This document shows positions 27,394-36,221 of a DNA stretch of 64,000 nt, one piece after another (the stretch's first letter is position 1; each line of letters opens with the position of its first letter). The notes below the pieces were generated by a model, which saw only the letters and a list, made by a program, of their open reading frames with translations, was not told the origin of the DNA and did not search any database. This DNA comes from JAKVAV01 sp964651785 (GTDB lineage Bacteria; Bacteroidota; Bacteroidia; Flavobacteriales_D; Cryomorphaceae): the NCBI GenBank assembly GCA_964651785.1, contig CAZYWJ010000008.1, positions 1 through 64,000 on the forward strand, written 5' to 3'. The position numbers and the translations under genes are program-made.

Positions 27394-28122
27394 TTAGTGA
27401 ATTAAAAGTAAAAAGAGCAATAAATAAAGCCATAGTCCATCGACAAAGTGCCAATAAATAGAGCCCAATTTCAGTCGAAGATGACTCAAGCCTTTTTTCT
27501 TTCCAACCTTAGCGACTACGAGAATTCCCGCCAAAAACAGAATACCACCCAATACATGAAGTAAATGGACAAAGCTGAGAATGTAGATATAACTTGCCGT
27601 AGAATTACTGTATACGGCTATTTCATCGAGAAGCGGTTTTTCCTTGAGATCATCGTTTGGCAAATAATATTCACCCTCCTCGTAAATCAATTCCTGACCT
27701 TTATAGGAGATGGTATAATCCTCTCCATAGATTCCGTCTAAATTATCGATGTGTCCGGAAAGGTAGCTTCCCTCACCGGTCAGTTCATTCCAGCCCAAAT
27801 ATTGGCTAAAGCCAAATCCAAGCCCCAGCAATAAAGTAATTGCGAGCAGTGAAATAGCTTTGCTCTCTTTTCCATCGCCGGAAGCTTTTACGGCCATCCT
27901 GATGGTGAGGCTGCTAAGAAGAATTAATACCGTACTGATGTAAAATGCAGTCGGCAGTGTAATGTTGACCCAAATCTCATTGTAAGAACTGATCACATAA
28001 GCACTCGAGAATCCTGCGAAGAGCATAACGATGCTGAAAATGCCGATATACAGCACCATTTTTTTCGTTCGCTCACTGTTTGGAGATTGTTCCATCGCCT
28101 GACTTGAAATTGTTGTAGCCAT
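27394..28122 (-). CDS. Cytochrome c oxidase subunit III homologue (copy near ctaB)
   Basis: A 242-residue subunit III homologue with about five helices. It has YIGIFSIVMLFAGFSSAYVI, then helices around WVNITLPTAFYISTVLILLS, a long loop rich in acidic residues and tyrosines (about 120-175), SFVHLLHVLGGILFLAGI and the closing IYWHFVDGLWLYLLLF. It is clearly related to the following gene but more divergent. It starts three bases after ctaB, so translation is likely coupled. No catalytic metal is bound by subunit III; its role is structural and in proton uptake. Confidence 0.87.
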   Translation of the reverse strand: MATTISSQAMEQSPNSERTKKMVLYIGIFSIVMLFAGFSSAYVISSYNEIWVNITLPTAFYISTVLILLSSLTIRMAVKASGDGKESKAISLLAITLLLGLGFGFSQYLGWNELTGEGSYLSGHIDNLDGIYGEDYTISYKGQELIYEEGEYYLPNDDLKEKPLLDEIAVYSNSTASYIYILSFVHLLHVLGGILFLAGILVVAKVGKKKGLSHLRLKLGSIYWHFVDGLWLYLLLFLLLIH

Positions 28123-28125
28123 AAA

Positions 28126-29016
28126 TTAAATTTTGTCGAGAAGTAAAATCAACTGGGCGATAGGCAAGTAGAAGAAAGAGGCAAACATAACCGATCGAGC
28201 GGCTTTGTCCGACTTCGTTCTGAGCAGTTTAAATGACGGTATTGCGAAAGCAATTCCTGCCAAAGCCAATGCTACTGCAGCCACTGGACCGATCAAATCG
28301 AAGGCCCAAGGAAGCAATGACACCGGAATTAAGAATAAGGTGTAGAGTAGTGTCAAGAAAGCGCTTTGCCCGTCTTTGCCTTTTGAAGGCAAAAGATGGT
28401 AACCTGCCTTTTTATAGTCTTCGTGAGAAACCCAGGCAATGGCCCAAAAATGTGGAAATTGCCACATGAACTGAGTGGCAAATAACAATCCTGCATACAG
28501 GTCGAAGTCAGCCGTGGCCGCCACATATCCGAGCATCGGTGGAATGGCACCGGGAAAAGCACCTACGAAAACGGCAATGGCCGAATAGCGCTTTAGCGGA
28601 GTGTAAAGCAAAACGTAACTAAACAAAGCCAACGCACCCAAGACAGCCGCCAACTGATTGAACATGAAATAAAGCATCACCAATCCCGCCACCCCCATGG
28701 CAGTGGCTAAAAGAAGTGATTCGATAACACTCATGGTGCCTTGTGGCAACGGTCGGTTTCCCGTGCGCTTCATCAAGGCATCGACATCCCGTTCTATTAC
28801 CTGGTTGAAACCATTTGAGGCTCCGGTCACTAGTATTCCGCTCAGCGAAAGCCAAAAAACATCAACCCACAAAAAATTGACTGCACCAATTCCGTAGCCG
28901 ATAATCGAAGAGATTACCACTAAAGAAGTAAGGCGCAACTTGGTAAACGCCGCGTAGGCTCCAAGTTTTACTCGCATGATTTCGGGAAACGTTTTTGTAG
29001 CAGAATTGACAATCAT
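28126..29016 (-). CDS. ctaB: Protoheme IX farnesyltransferase (heme o synthase)
   Basis: A 296-residue UbiA-family membrane prenyltransferase that attaches farnesyl to heme b, giving heme o for the oxidase. The first Asp-rich motif is ASNGFNQVIERDVDALMKRT with TGNRPLPQG, the signature of CtaB/CyoE; later comes YTPLKRYSAIAVFVGAFPGA and HFWAIAWVSHEDYKKAGYHL. About eight helices are predicted. It is the first gene of the oxidase operon and has a perfect -7 promoter element just before it. A second possible start is the methionine at residue 14, which would trim a polar N-terminus; the first ATG is kept because it lies at a usual distance from the promoter. Confidence 0.94.
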   Translation of the reverse strand: MIVNSATKTFPEIMRVKLGAYAAFTKLRLTSLVVISSIIGYGIGAVNFLWVDVFWLSLSGILVTGASNGFNQVIERDVDALMKRTGNRPLPQGTMSVIESLLLATAMGVAGLVMLYFMFNQLAAVLGALALFSYVLLYTPLKRYSAIAVFVGAFPGAIPPMLGYVAATADFDLYAGLLFATQFMWQFPHFWAIAWVSHEDYKKAGYHLLPSKGKDGQSAFLTLLYTLFLIPVSLLPWAFDLIGPVAAVALALAGIAFAIPSFKLLRTKSDKAARSVMFASFFYLPIAQLILLLDKI

Positions 29017-29036
29017 TCAATCGAAAAATTCGAGTG

Positions 29037-29044
29037 CAAAGATA
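29037..29044 (-). promoter_or_regulatory. -7 promoter element of the ctaB/cox3 operon
   Basis: On the minus strand the sequence is TATCTTTG, an exact TAnnTTTG, about 20 bases before the ctaB ATG at 29016. No good -33 box is visible. It separates the oxidase operon from the polysaccharide operon. Confidence 0.55.
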
Positions 29045-29065
29045 CTTATTTTTTAAGGATGACTC

Positions 29066-30670
29066 CTAAAAGTCCGTATAGGTTCGGAACAGTTCTGTAG
29101 CCAAACGAACGCCAAAAATGTGCTCATTGTTTATCGCCATTCCATCCTCATCTAATCGGCGATAGATATAATACGCCGAGGCTCGCAAATTCATCCGCCT
29201 ATTGAGAATGATTCCTGCCGACAGTTTCTGATAGAATAATCTCGATTGACGGCCTTGCCCGATTTCATTTCCATAAATCTCAGCAGGGTTTGCATAACTG
29301 CGATAAATGTCTCCGCCAAAGTTGAGCGAGTCAGGGTCTCGACCGTATAAGCTATAATTCCACTGACCTTCAAAAAACCAATCGTCTTTTTCGTAGTAAG
29401 CTTGGATCAGACCTTCGTAAAAATTCGTTCCCAGCGGATGTGCCAGTGGCTGATTGTAGTGGCCGAAGTTTTGTAAAACGCTTCCATGAGTGTAGGTAAA
29501 CGGCCTGGCCAAATTGAACTCACCGCGTAGAAATGCATTAGAAAGACCGAACGGGTCAAAAGTTTTAAGTCCGAATTGAGCTCCCCACTTATTTCCCCAC
29601 CACCCGTCGCGCGCTCTGAATTCACTCAAGAGAAATTCATCAAATATAAGTTGACCGTATAGGATTGATTTTTTGGACAACTTAAACGATAAGTCCAAGC
29701 CAATTATGGCGTTGTCAGGAGAGCCTATGGAAAACTCGACGGGTCGGAAAAAGATTATCGGATTCAAGTAATTGGGATCAAACCCTCGATCAGAAAGGGT
29801 ATCGCTTCCCTGCCAGATTATCGTTTCAAAAAGCCCGATATTGAATCTTGGCGAAATGGCCCAATTGAAATAATGTGATGATGAAAATTTATTGCGGAAA
29901 GAAGATGGATCAGAAGGATCTGCTGAAATATCTTGAAGTGCACTGAAAAGGTTGATGTATTTGATATGCCAAACGCTCGTCTCAATTCTCAAATAGGGAT
30001 AATTGTAAGCCACATCACTGAGAAAAAGTGAGCGGTGACCGTTTCCAAAAAAATTCTTGCCGTAACCCAACTCGAAGGTGAAAAATTCATTCGCCTTAAA
30101 ATTCAATGCGAGCGTAGGCATCGCAAAGGCCGCGCTTTCGGAAGTAGATAAATTTCGACCTCTAGAAGGCAGGATTCCCAAGCTATCAGTAAATTCAACT
30201 AAATACCCCGGTTGACGATTAATGCCCCCGATAAACTCTGCGTGCAGCGAAAACTTTCCGACTGATGCACCGAGTGCAACACCACCCGAAGCCTCAAAGA
30301 GTTCATCGGACTTATTGGAATAGCCGGCACCTACTTCCAATAAGGGCAAAATCCCGAACTGAAATTCTCCCGAATCACCTTTGGCAGGATAGCCAAAATC
30401 GATCGAATTAAATAACAGAAAAGAACCGGTATCTGATTCAACCTCATACCACCGTGAGGGAACGGATGGAAAAGAGCGAACGGAAATCGAATAATCTGAT
30501 TTTTGCTCGGCAAAGTGAACCTGCGCCGAGAGGATTTCGGCAATGAGAAGAAAAAGGGTGGCTAAGCCAAGCTTAAGATTCGTTGACCTGTGGATAAGAG
30601 TCCTTGACTTCAGAAATGTGATTTTTAGGTCTCCGGAGTTTGAATAAGAAAACGGTGTGAACAAGTGCAA
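29066..30670 (-). CDS. Capsule assembly Wzi family outer-membrane barrel (last gene of operon)
   Basis: A beta-barrel protein of up to 534 residues. The region ending LFLLIAEILSAQ is a signal peptide, and the mature part is rich in alternating aromatic strands. It shares with the other Wzi-like gene (31734-33254) the block around NFFGNGHRSLFLSDVAYNYP, against QFIGHGYRSLLLSDVAHNYP there. Wzi is an outer-membrane lectin that anchors capsule in enterobacteria; the Bacteroidota relatives are assigned by family only. The only in-frame ATG (30670) lies 98 bases inside the upstream transferase gene and would put about 30 residues before the signal peptide, so a non-ATG start nearer 30600 is possible. 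It is the last gene of the gmd-fcl-wzi-transferase-wzi run. Confidence 0.72.
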   Translation of the reverse strand: MHLFTPFSYSNSGDLKITFLKSRTLIHRSTNLKLGLATLFLLIAEILSAQVHFAEQKSDYSISVRSFPSVPSRWYEVESDTGSFLLFNSIDFGYPAKGDSGEFQFGILPLLEVGAGYSNKSDELFEASGGVALGASVGKFSLHAEFIGGINRQPGYLVEFTDSLGILPSRGRNLSTSESAAFAMPTLALNFKANEFFTFELGYGKNFFGNGHRSLFLSDVAYNYPYLRIETSVWHIKYINLFSALQDISADPSDPSSFRNKFSSSHYFNWAISPRFNIGLFETIIWQGSDTLSDRGFDPNYLNPIIFFRPVEFSIGSPDNAIIGLDLSFKLSKKSILYGQLIFDEFLLSEFRARDGWWGNKWGAQFGLKTFDPFGLSNAFLRGEFNLARPFTYTHGSVLQNFGHYNQPLAHPLGTNFYEGLIQAYYEKDDWFFEGQWNYSLYGRDPDSLNFGGDIYRSYANPAEIYGNEIGQGRQSRLFYQKLSAGIILNRRMNLRASAYYIYRRLDEDGMAINNEHIFGVRLATELFRTYTDF

Positions 30671-31706
30671 AACTTATGACCAACATTGAGAAAAAGGCGA
30701 CGGTTGCGCTGTAACCCTTAAATCCCAACGAAACCAGCGGTACGGAAATAACGATCAAATATAGGTACAATGCGGTGAACGCATGGCCGAAACCGTGATC
30801 AATAAGTTGGTGGTGAATGTGATTCCTGTCGGGAGAAAAAGGCGATCGCCCTTTGAGAAGTCGCAAGGAAAAAACCCGAAGTGTATCCACCAATGGGTAC
30901 GCCAGAACGCATAGTGCGAATACGGCAGAAGAAACGTTTTCGGTCCATCCATCCAAAAGTCTTTCATCCGTTTCGATACATTTCATGGCCATCACAAAAA
31001 CAAATGCCCCGATAAATAAAGAGCCTGAATCGCCCATGAAAATCTTTGCCGGATTGAAATTGAATAGTAGAAAACCGCTGAGCGAACCTGCCAACACAAA
31101 AGCCATCATGCTCAAATCATACTGATAAGTACCATAAAACCAAAGGCCGAAATAAACGGAACAAATGAAACCGGTTCCCGCGGCCAAACCATCACTTCCA
31201 TCAATGAGATTGATGGCGTTAACCACAACTACATAGGTAAAAACACTTAGACCTACGCTGGCCCAATAGGGTATTTCTTCTATGCCGAAAACTCCGTGCA
31301 TTCCCATTATGCGGATATCGGCCATTACTACGAGGATAAAACCAACAATTACATGACCGAGTAATTTTTTCATCGGGGCAACACCAATAATGTCATCTTT
31401 CACACCGATGAAAAAGAGAAGAATAGCTGCAGAGATGAGAAACTTAAAATCGCTTACTGATTCCGAGAAGTGATGTAAGCTCCCGAAGTAGCTCAAATTA
31501 TCAGAAGGAAACCAAAGGGAATAAGCAAAAATGCTGGCGGCGAAAATGATAATACCACCGATTGTCGGGGTGCTCTTGCGGTGTTTCTTTCTCTCCTCAT
31601 TAGGATCGTCAGTCAACTTCTTCATCTTAGCCACCTTGATGAGAGAGGGAGTGGTGAGGAGAACGACGAAAAAAGATGTCACAAAACCGAGGACAATCTC
31701 TTTCAT
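30573..31706 (-). CDS. Undecaprenyl-phosphate sugar-1-phosphate transferase (WecA/MraY family)
   Basis: A 377-residue polytopic membrane enzyme that links a sugar-1-phosphate, probably GlcNAc-1-P, to undecaprenyl phosphate, starting a surface glycan. Motifs in order: the Asp pair in GVKDDIIG (104-105), NAINLIDGSDGLAAG (about 164-176), FMGDSGSLFIG (225-229 core) and the HIHHQLIDHG loop (296-299), all typical of WecA rather than cell-wall MraY. About ten helices are predicted. It is flanked by two Wzi-like barrels and follows GDP-fucose genes, so it probably initiates a fucose-containing capsule or O-antigen. The 3' end overlaps the reading frame of the downstream barrel. Confidence 0.9.
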   Translation of the reverse strand: MKEIVLGFVTSFFVVLLTTPSLIKVAKMKKLTDDPNEERKKHRKSTPTIGGIIIFAASIFAYSLWFPSDNLSYFGSLHHFSESVSDFKFLISAAILLFFIGVKDDIIGVAPMKKLLGHVIVGFILVVMADIRIMGMHGVFGIEEIPYWASVGLSVFTYVVVVNAINLIDGSDGLAAGTGFICSVYFGLWFYGTYQYDLSMMAFVLAGSLSGFLLFNFNPAKIFMGDSGSLFIGAFVFVMAMKCIETDERLLDGWTENVSSAVFALCVLAYPLVDTLRVFSLRLLKGRSPFSPDRNHIHHQLIDHGFGHAFTALYLYLIVISVPLVSLGFKGYSATVAFFSMLVISFALVHTVFLFKLRRPKNHISEVKDSYPQVNES

Positions 31707-31733
31707 AGGTTGTAATTGTTGATTAAAATGTCT

Positions 31734-33254
31734 TCAAAAGTCGCGATAAAAATCGGACAAAGTAGTTCTGATTCCCACATACCAAAATCCGTTAACAAAA
31801 TCTTCATTTTGGGAATTTTCATTTCTGTAGGTATACCCCGTATAAACCTGAAAGTTACAACTCGGATTAAAAACATAAGCCAGCTGTAGATCCGAATAAG
31901 AAACACTAAGCTCATTATTCCCTTCCACAATATCAGTTACGGTATTTGATCGATAATACACTGATTTCAGTCGAGCAAATATACGCTTATGATAATAGGA
32001 GAGCGTACCGACTACTTCCTTAAAGTCTCGTCCCAAAATGTGTCCGAGCGGCATGTTAAAATGATACTCCGACTGTAAGTTTTCAAAATTGACAGTGGCT
32101 GCTTCTTCGGCTTGATTGTACTCTACCTGCAAGTCGAAACGATCAAAAATACCGGACCACCGACTACCTGCCTGAAATCCCGCCAAGCCTGCTTCACTTC
32201 CGTTGAAAAGCATTTGACCATAGACCTTCAGTTTCGGAAAGGGATGCCAGGCAGCGTTGACTCCCAATCGCGCGTTATTCTCCTGATCATTCAATCCCAA
32301 CACGGCAGAATTGATTCCGGGAACGGGTATCAAAGCACGATAATCAAATGGTTGACTTCCCAAACTGTCATCGAATATTTTCCAAATGACCTCTTCAAAT
32401 AATCCGATCTCCATATTCGGAAGTGGCTTAAATGACAGATAATTCCATGAAGCTACCTTTCTTTTAAAAATGGCTTCAGGAGTTTCGCCTTGCGGCAATC
32501 TCTCCAAATTTTGCAGAAGGGCAATAGTATAGCGGTGCTGTATTTTTTCATTTAGAGCATCCAACTCAAAGGACGCGAATGGATAATTGTGCGCAACATC
32601 AGAGAGCAACAGAGAGCGATAGCCGTGGCCGATAAACTGTTTTGAATGTCCGAATGAAAGATCCAGCCAGTCGGTGGCTTGAACTCCTACAAAACCGCTT
32701 GCCATGCTGTAATCGTAACCTCCTTCGCCGAAAGGCTTTACCCGACCGGAACCGGGATAAACTCCGGTAGAATCGATAAAACGATTTAAGTAAGAAGCAT
32801 ATCGACCCTGATTCTCTCTGAAATCCGTCAGGAAATATACATTCTTGCCGATCTGCCCTTGTACGACGAACCCTCGAGTGTTTTGAAAAAGATTTGCTTC
32901 AGGTTTGTTGGGGTTAATTTCATCTGCGGTTTCACCTCCTATTCCAAAATCAAAAAGTACATCGGCATAAACCTTGAAATTCGGTTTATCCAGTTCGATC
33001 AAGTGGCTGCTGAAAATTTTCTCGGTTACCTTAAAATAATATTCCGTGGTATCCTTTCCGAATCCCGGCACTCGACTTACATCGGCATCACTTAATAAAA
33101 TAGGTTTGGCACCTGCATGGACCGACGCTTGCGCACCGATTCCCGCACGGTCTTGCCTAAGCCGCGAAAGCTGATCTATTGGTAAGACATAAACCTGACC
33201 GAATAGATTTAATCCGATAGAAGTGAAAATAAGAATGAGGAAGGCCCTCAACAT
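31734..33254 (-). CDS. Capsule assembly Wzi family outer-membrane barrel (third gene of operon)
   Basis: A 506-residue predicted outer-membrane barrel with a clear signal peptide (MLRAFLILIFTSIGLNLFGQ). Many amphipathic strands follow, including FVVQGQIGKNVYFLTDF, the Wzi-family block SKQFIGHGYRSLLLSDVAHN, LPNMEIGLFEEVIW and the closing GFWYVGIRTTLSDFYRDF, ending in phenylalanine as barrels do. It starts two bases after fcl and 27 bases before the WecA-type gene, so it is within the polysaccharide operon. By relation to Wzi it may bind or organise the exported glycan; this is not shown by the sequence itself. A paralogue ends the same operon. Confidence 0.75.
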   Translation of the reverse strand: MLRAFLILIFTSIGLNLFGQVYVLPIDQLSRLRQDRAGIGAQASVHAGAKPILLSDADVSRVPGFGKDTTEYYFKVTEKIFSSHLIELDKPNFKVYADVLFDFGIGGETADEINPNKPEANLFQNTRGFVVQGQIGKNVYFLTDFRENQGRYASYLNRFIDSTGVYPGSGRVKPFGEGGYDYSMASGFVGVQATDWLDLSFGHSKQFIGHGYRSLLLSDVAHNYPFASFELDALNEKIQHRYTIALLQNLERLPQGETPEAIFKRKVASWNYLSFKPLPNMEIGLFEEVIWKIFDDSLGSQPFDYRALIPVPGINSAVLGLNDQENNARLGVNAAWHPFPKLKVYGQMLFNGSEAGLAGFQAGSRWSGIFDRFDLQVEYNQAEEAATVNFENLQSEYHFNMPLGHILGRDFKEVVGTLSYYHKRIFARLKSVYYRSNTVTDIVEGNNELSVSYSDLQLAYVFNPSCNFQVYTGYTYRNENSQNEDFVNGFWYVGIRTTLSDFYRDF

Positions 33255-33256
33255 AT

Positions 33257-34192
33257 TCAGACTTTGACTAGTGAAGATTTGAAGTCCTGATAGACGCTTT
33301 CAATTCCTTCTCGTAATGAAATCTTCGCTCTCCACCCGAGGCTCTCTAGTTTTGACACATCCATTAGCTTTCGCGGAGTACCGTCCGGTTTAGATCGATC
33401 AAAAACCAATTCGCCCTCAAAACCGACAATTTCAGAAATCATTCTTGCCAAATCTGCGATAGAAATATCCTCTCCTATTCCTACATTCACGAACTCCTTA
33501 CCATCGTAGTTTTCCATCAGAAAGACACAGGCCGAAGCCATATCATCTACATGAAGAAACTCACGTTTTGGTGTACCCGATCCCCAAATCATCACTTCGC
33601 TTGCTCCCGATTCCTTGGCTTCATGAAATTTTCGAATCAGCGCCGGTAATACGTGTGAATTTTTCAGATCGTAGTTATCATTCGGGCCATAAAGATTGGT
33701 TGGCATAGCCGAGATAAAATTGCAGCCATACTGATCGCGATAAGCCTCGCACATTTTGATGCCCGCAATTTTTGCGATAGCATAGGGCTCATTTGTCGGC
33801 TCCAATATACCCGTCAACAGATATTCTTCTTTCAACGGCTGAGGAGCCATTTTCGGATAGATACATGAAGAGCCCAGAAAGAGAAGTTTCGTAACACCGC
33901 TCTTGTGCGCCGCATCAATCACATTCAGCTCTATGGCCAGATTATCGTGAATGAATTCCGCTCGGTAAGTGTCGTTGGCTTGAATCCCTCCTACTTTGGC
34001 GGCAGCCAAAAAAACATAGTCGGGCTTCTCCTTTTCGAAAAAAGATAAAACCGCTGATTTGTCGCGCAGGTCTAATTCTGATGAGGTACGCGTGATTAAG
34101 TTCTGATAACCGCTTTCTTGCAGCTTCCTCAAAATGGCGCTTCCCACCATTCCGCGGTGGCCGGCTATGTATATTGCGGCTTCCTTATTCAT
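33257..34192 (-). CDS. fcl: GDP-L-fucose synthase
   Basis: A 311-residue short-chain dehydrogenase/reductase that epimerises and reduces GDP-4-keto-6-deoxymannose to GDP-L-fucose. The NADP-binding motif is AGHRGMVGSAI at the N-terminus. FLAAAKVGGIQAN and FLGSSCIYPKMAPQP contain the catalytic serine, and the catalytic Tyr-Lys are in EPYAIAKIAGIKMCE. PTNLYGPNDNY and WGSGTPKREFLHVDDM are also diagnostic. The start overlaps the gmd stop by eight bases, so the two steps from GDP-mannose to GDP-fucose are coupled. No glycosyltransferase lies in this operon. Confidence 0.96.
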   Translation of the reverse strand: MNKEAAIYIAGHRGMVGSAILRKLQESGYQNLITRTSSELDLRDKSAVLSFFEKEKPDYVFLAAAKVGGIQANDTYRAEFIHDNLAIELNVIDAAHKSGVTKLLFLGSSCIYPKMAPQPLKEEYLLTGILEPTNEPYAIAKIAGIKMCEAYRDQYGCNFISAMPTNLYGPNDNYDLKNSHVLPALIRKFHEAKESGASEVMIWGSGTPKREFLHVDDMASACVFLMENYDGKEFVNVGIGEDISIADLARMISEIVGFEGELVFDRSKPDGTPRKLMDVSKLESLGWRAKISLREGIESVYQDFKSSLVKV

Positions 34193-35276
34193 TGTAGTTC
34201 ATAACGGAATGTCCTCCGTCGAGAAGGTATTTATCTCTTTTGAATAGATCGAGATCGGCATCTACCATTTCGCTTATCAGATCAGTAATATCGTATCGAT
34301 GCTCCCAATTCAATTCCTTCTTGGCTTTTGAAGGATCGCCTACCAGAAGGTCTACTTCCGTGGGGCGGTAGTACCGCGGATCTACCTTGATCAGTACCTT
34401 TCCCGATTTGGCGTCAATGCCTTCTTCATTTTCTTTTTCGCCTTGCCATTTTATGGAAATGCCAACATGTGAAAAGGCTTGTTCTATAAAATATCTGACG
34501 CTATAAGTCTTTCCCGTTGCGAGTACAAAATCTTCGGGCTTATCGTGCTGAAGCATGAGCCACATTCCTTCTACGTAATCCTTAGCATGACCCCAATCCC
34601 GCTTTGCATCGAGGTTTCCAACAAATAGTCGCTCTTGCAGTCCCAGTTTAATGCGAGCCACTGCTCTTGTAACTTTTCTGGTCAAAAAGGTTTCTCCTCG
34701 CAGCGGACTTTCGTGATTGAAGAGAATTCCATTGACGGCAAATAAGTTGTAAGCTTCACGGTAATTCTTGATAATCCAGAAGGCATAAAGCTTGGCAACA
34801 CCGTAAGGACTCCGGGGATAAAAAGGCGTTTCTTCACTCTGTGGCGTTTCCTGAACCATTCCGTAAAGCTCGCTGGTAGAAGCTTGGTAAATGCGGGTTT
34901 TCTTTTCCAAACCAAGAATTCGGATGGCCTCCAAAATGCGCAATACGCCCATCGCGTCCACATTGGCCGTATACTCCGGTGTTTCGAAAGAAACCTGAAC
35001 ATGGGATTGAGCACCTAAATTGTAAATCTCATCGGGCTGTATTTCCTGAATGAGCCTGATAATATTTGAAGCATCAGTCAAGTCACCATAATGAAGGATA
35101 AAATTTACGTCCTTCTCATGTCGGTCTTTGTACAAATGGTCTACTCTATCGGTATTGAAAAGCGAACTACGTCGTTTAATACCGTGTACTTCATATCCTT
35201 TCTCCAGCAAAAACTCTGAAAGGTACGCGCCATCCTGGCCCGTCACGCCGGTGATTAAGGCTACTTTTCTTGCCAT
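34185..35276 (-). CDS. gmd: GDP-mannose 4,6-dehydratase
   Basis: A 363-residue SDR-family enzyme converting GDP-D-mannose to GDP-4-keto-6-deoxy-D-mannose. It shows ALITGVTGQDGAYLSEFLL (NADP binding), IKRRSSLFNTDRVDHLY, the catalytic YQASTSELYG, SPYGVAKLYAFW with the Tyr-Lys pair, and FNHESPLRGETFLTRKVTR, all characteristic of Gmd. It is the first gene of the surface-polysaccharide operon and has a perfect -7 element about 15 bases before its ATG. The product feeds Fcl, encoded next. Confidence 0.97.
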   Translation of the reverse strand: MARKVALITGVTGQDGAYLSEFLLEKGYEVHGIKRRSSLFNTDRVDHLYKDRHEKDVNFILHYGDLTDASNIIRLIQEIQPDEIYNLGAQSHVQVSFETPEYTANVDAMGVLRILEAIRILGLEKKTRIYQASTSELYGMVQETPQSEETPFYPRSPYGVAKLYAFWIIKNYREAYNLFAVNGILFNHESPLRGETFLTRKVTRAVARIKLGLQERLFVGNLDAKRDWGHAKDYVEGMWLMLQHDKPEDFVLATGKTYSVRYFIEQAFSHVGISIKWQGEKENEEGIDAKSGKVLIKVDPRYYRPTEVDLLVGDPSKAKKELNWEHRYDITDLISEMVDADLDLFKRDKYLLDGGHSVMNYNE

Positions 35277-35290
35277 GTGCTCATTTTCTG

Positions 35291-35298
35291 CAAAAGTA
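35291..35298 (-). promoter_or_regulatory. -7 promoter element of the gmd operon
   Basis: On the minus strand the sequence is TACTTTTG, an exact TAnnTTTG, 15 bases before the gmd ATG, so the transcript would have almost no leader. Just upstream (35310-35325) an imperfect hairpin, CTGACCTTCAGGGCAG on the minus strand, overlaps the stop of the preceding gene and is followed by T-rich sequence. It may act as a weak terminator. Confidence 0.55.
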
Positions 35299-35321
35299 AA
35301 AAGAATACGCTGCCCTGAAGG

Positions 35322-36221
35322 TCAGTATCCGGAACCTGCGCCTGAGATTTGCTCAATAGGATGCCAAGTCGTTTTGATTTCCTGAAAATCCATTATTCTC
35401 TGTGGGTTCAAGGCTGCCTCAGTTTTTGACTTGTAGTACTTTACGCGCTTTAAATTTTCGGCAGCATACTGACCTATAGTAATGGAATCAGCAGATTCAG
35501 CATCCCAAATGGCAAATCCATTTACATCCATGTGAGAAGTAAATTGATAGAGCAATTCTTCTCTGCTACCCGTAAGAACGTTAATGGTGCCGCCGGGAAC
35601 ATCAGAAGTAGCAATAACCTCAGCCATGCTAATGGCACAAGTCGGCATGCTTTCGGAAGCCAAAACGATGACCGTATTGGCTCCGCAAATGGCAGGGATG
35701 CAAGCTTCGAGAAAACCGAGTAAAGCCGTATGATCGGAAGCACAAGCAGCAATGACGCCGGTGGGTTCGGGCACGGAAAAATTGAAATGAGACGAAGCCA
35801 CGGGATTTACCGAACTGAATATTTGAACATACTTATCACACCACCCGGCGTAGTGAACGAGGTAATCGACCGAAGCTGAAAATTCTTTCTTGGCCTTTCC
35901 GTCCGAATAACCCAGATCTTTCATTTCCCGAATAAACAACTCTTCTTTTTGCTGAAGCATTTCTGCAATTCGGTAAATGATTTGAGATCGGTTGTAAGCC
36001 GTCTTTTCTGCCCAGCCGGATTGCGCCTTTCGAGCGGCTACCACGGCATTTCGAAAATCCTTTCGAGACGACAAGCAGACGTTGGCGATTAACTTTCCCG
36101 ACTCATTTCGAATCGGATAAAAGCGCCCGCTTTCCGTTCTTGGAAATGCACCGCCGATGAAGAGTTTATACGTTTTCATGACTGCTAGTCCTTCGTTCGA
36201 AGGTGTGTTTTTCTTAGCCAT
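35322..36221 (-). CDS. Aldehyde dehydrogenase-like protein lacking the catalytic domain
   Basis: A 299-residue protein resembling the NAD-binding half of an aldehyde dehydrogenase: YKLFIGGAFPRTESGRFYPI at the start, VAARKAQSGWAEKTAYNRSQ, VPEPTGVIAACASDHTALLG, AICGANTVIVLASESMPTCA and GGTINVLTGSREELL. The catalytic domain with the nucleophilic cysteine and the ELGGK glutamate is absent; the sequence passes almost directly to a C-terminal tail. It should be catalytically inactive. Its ATG overlaps the TAA of the active dehydrogenase gene by one base. The pair recalls ALDH16-type enzymes, in which an active domain is fused to a non-catalytic one, so a scaffold role is likely. The frame is intact and shows no sign of a frameshift. 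Confidence 0.8.
   Translation of the reverse strand: MAKKNTPSNEGLAVMKTYKLFIGGAFPRTESGRFYPIRNESGKLIANVCLSSRKDFRNAVVAARKAQSGWAEKTAYNRSQIIYRIAEMLQQKEELFIREMKDLGYSDGKAKKEFSASVDYLVHYAGWCDKYVQIFSSVNPVASSHFNFSVPEPTGVIAACASDHTALLGFLEACIPAICGANTVIVLASESMPTCAISMAEVIATSDVPGGTINVLTGSREELLYQFTSHMDVNGFAIWDAESADSITIGQYAAENLKRVKYYKSKTEAALNPQRIMDFQEIKTTWHPIEQISGAGSGY

Noticed and set aside
35322..36221. Non-catalytic dehydrogenase as a frameshifted pseudogene
   Set aside because: The frame is intact from a coupled ATG to its stop, and the following region is a promoter for gmd, not lost coding sequence.
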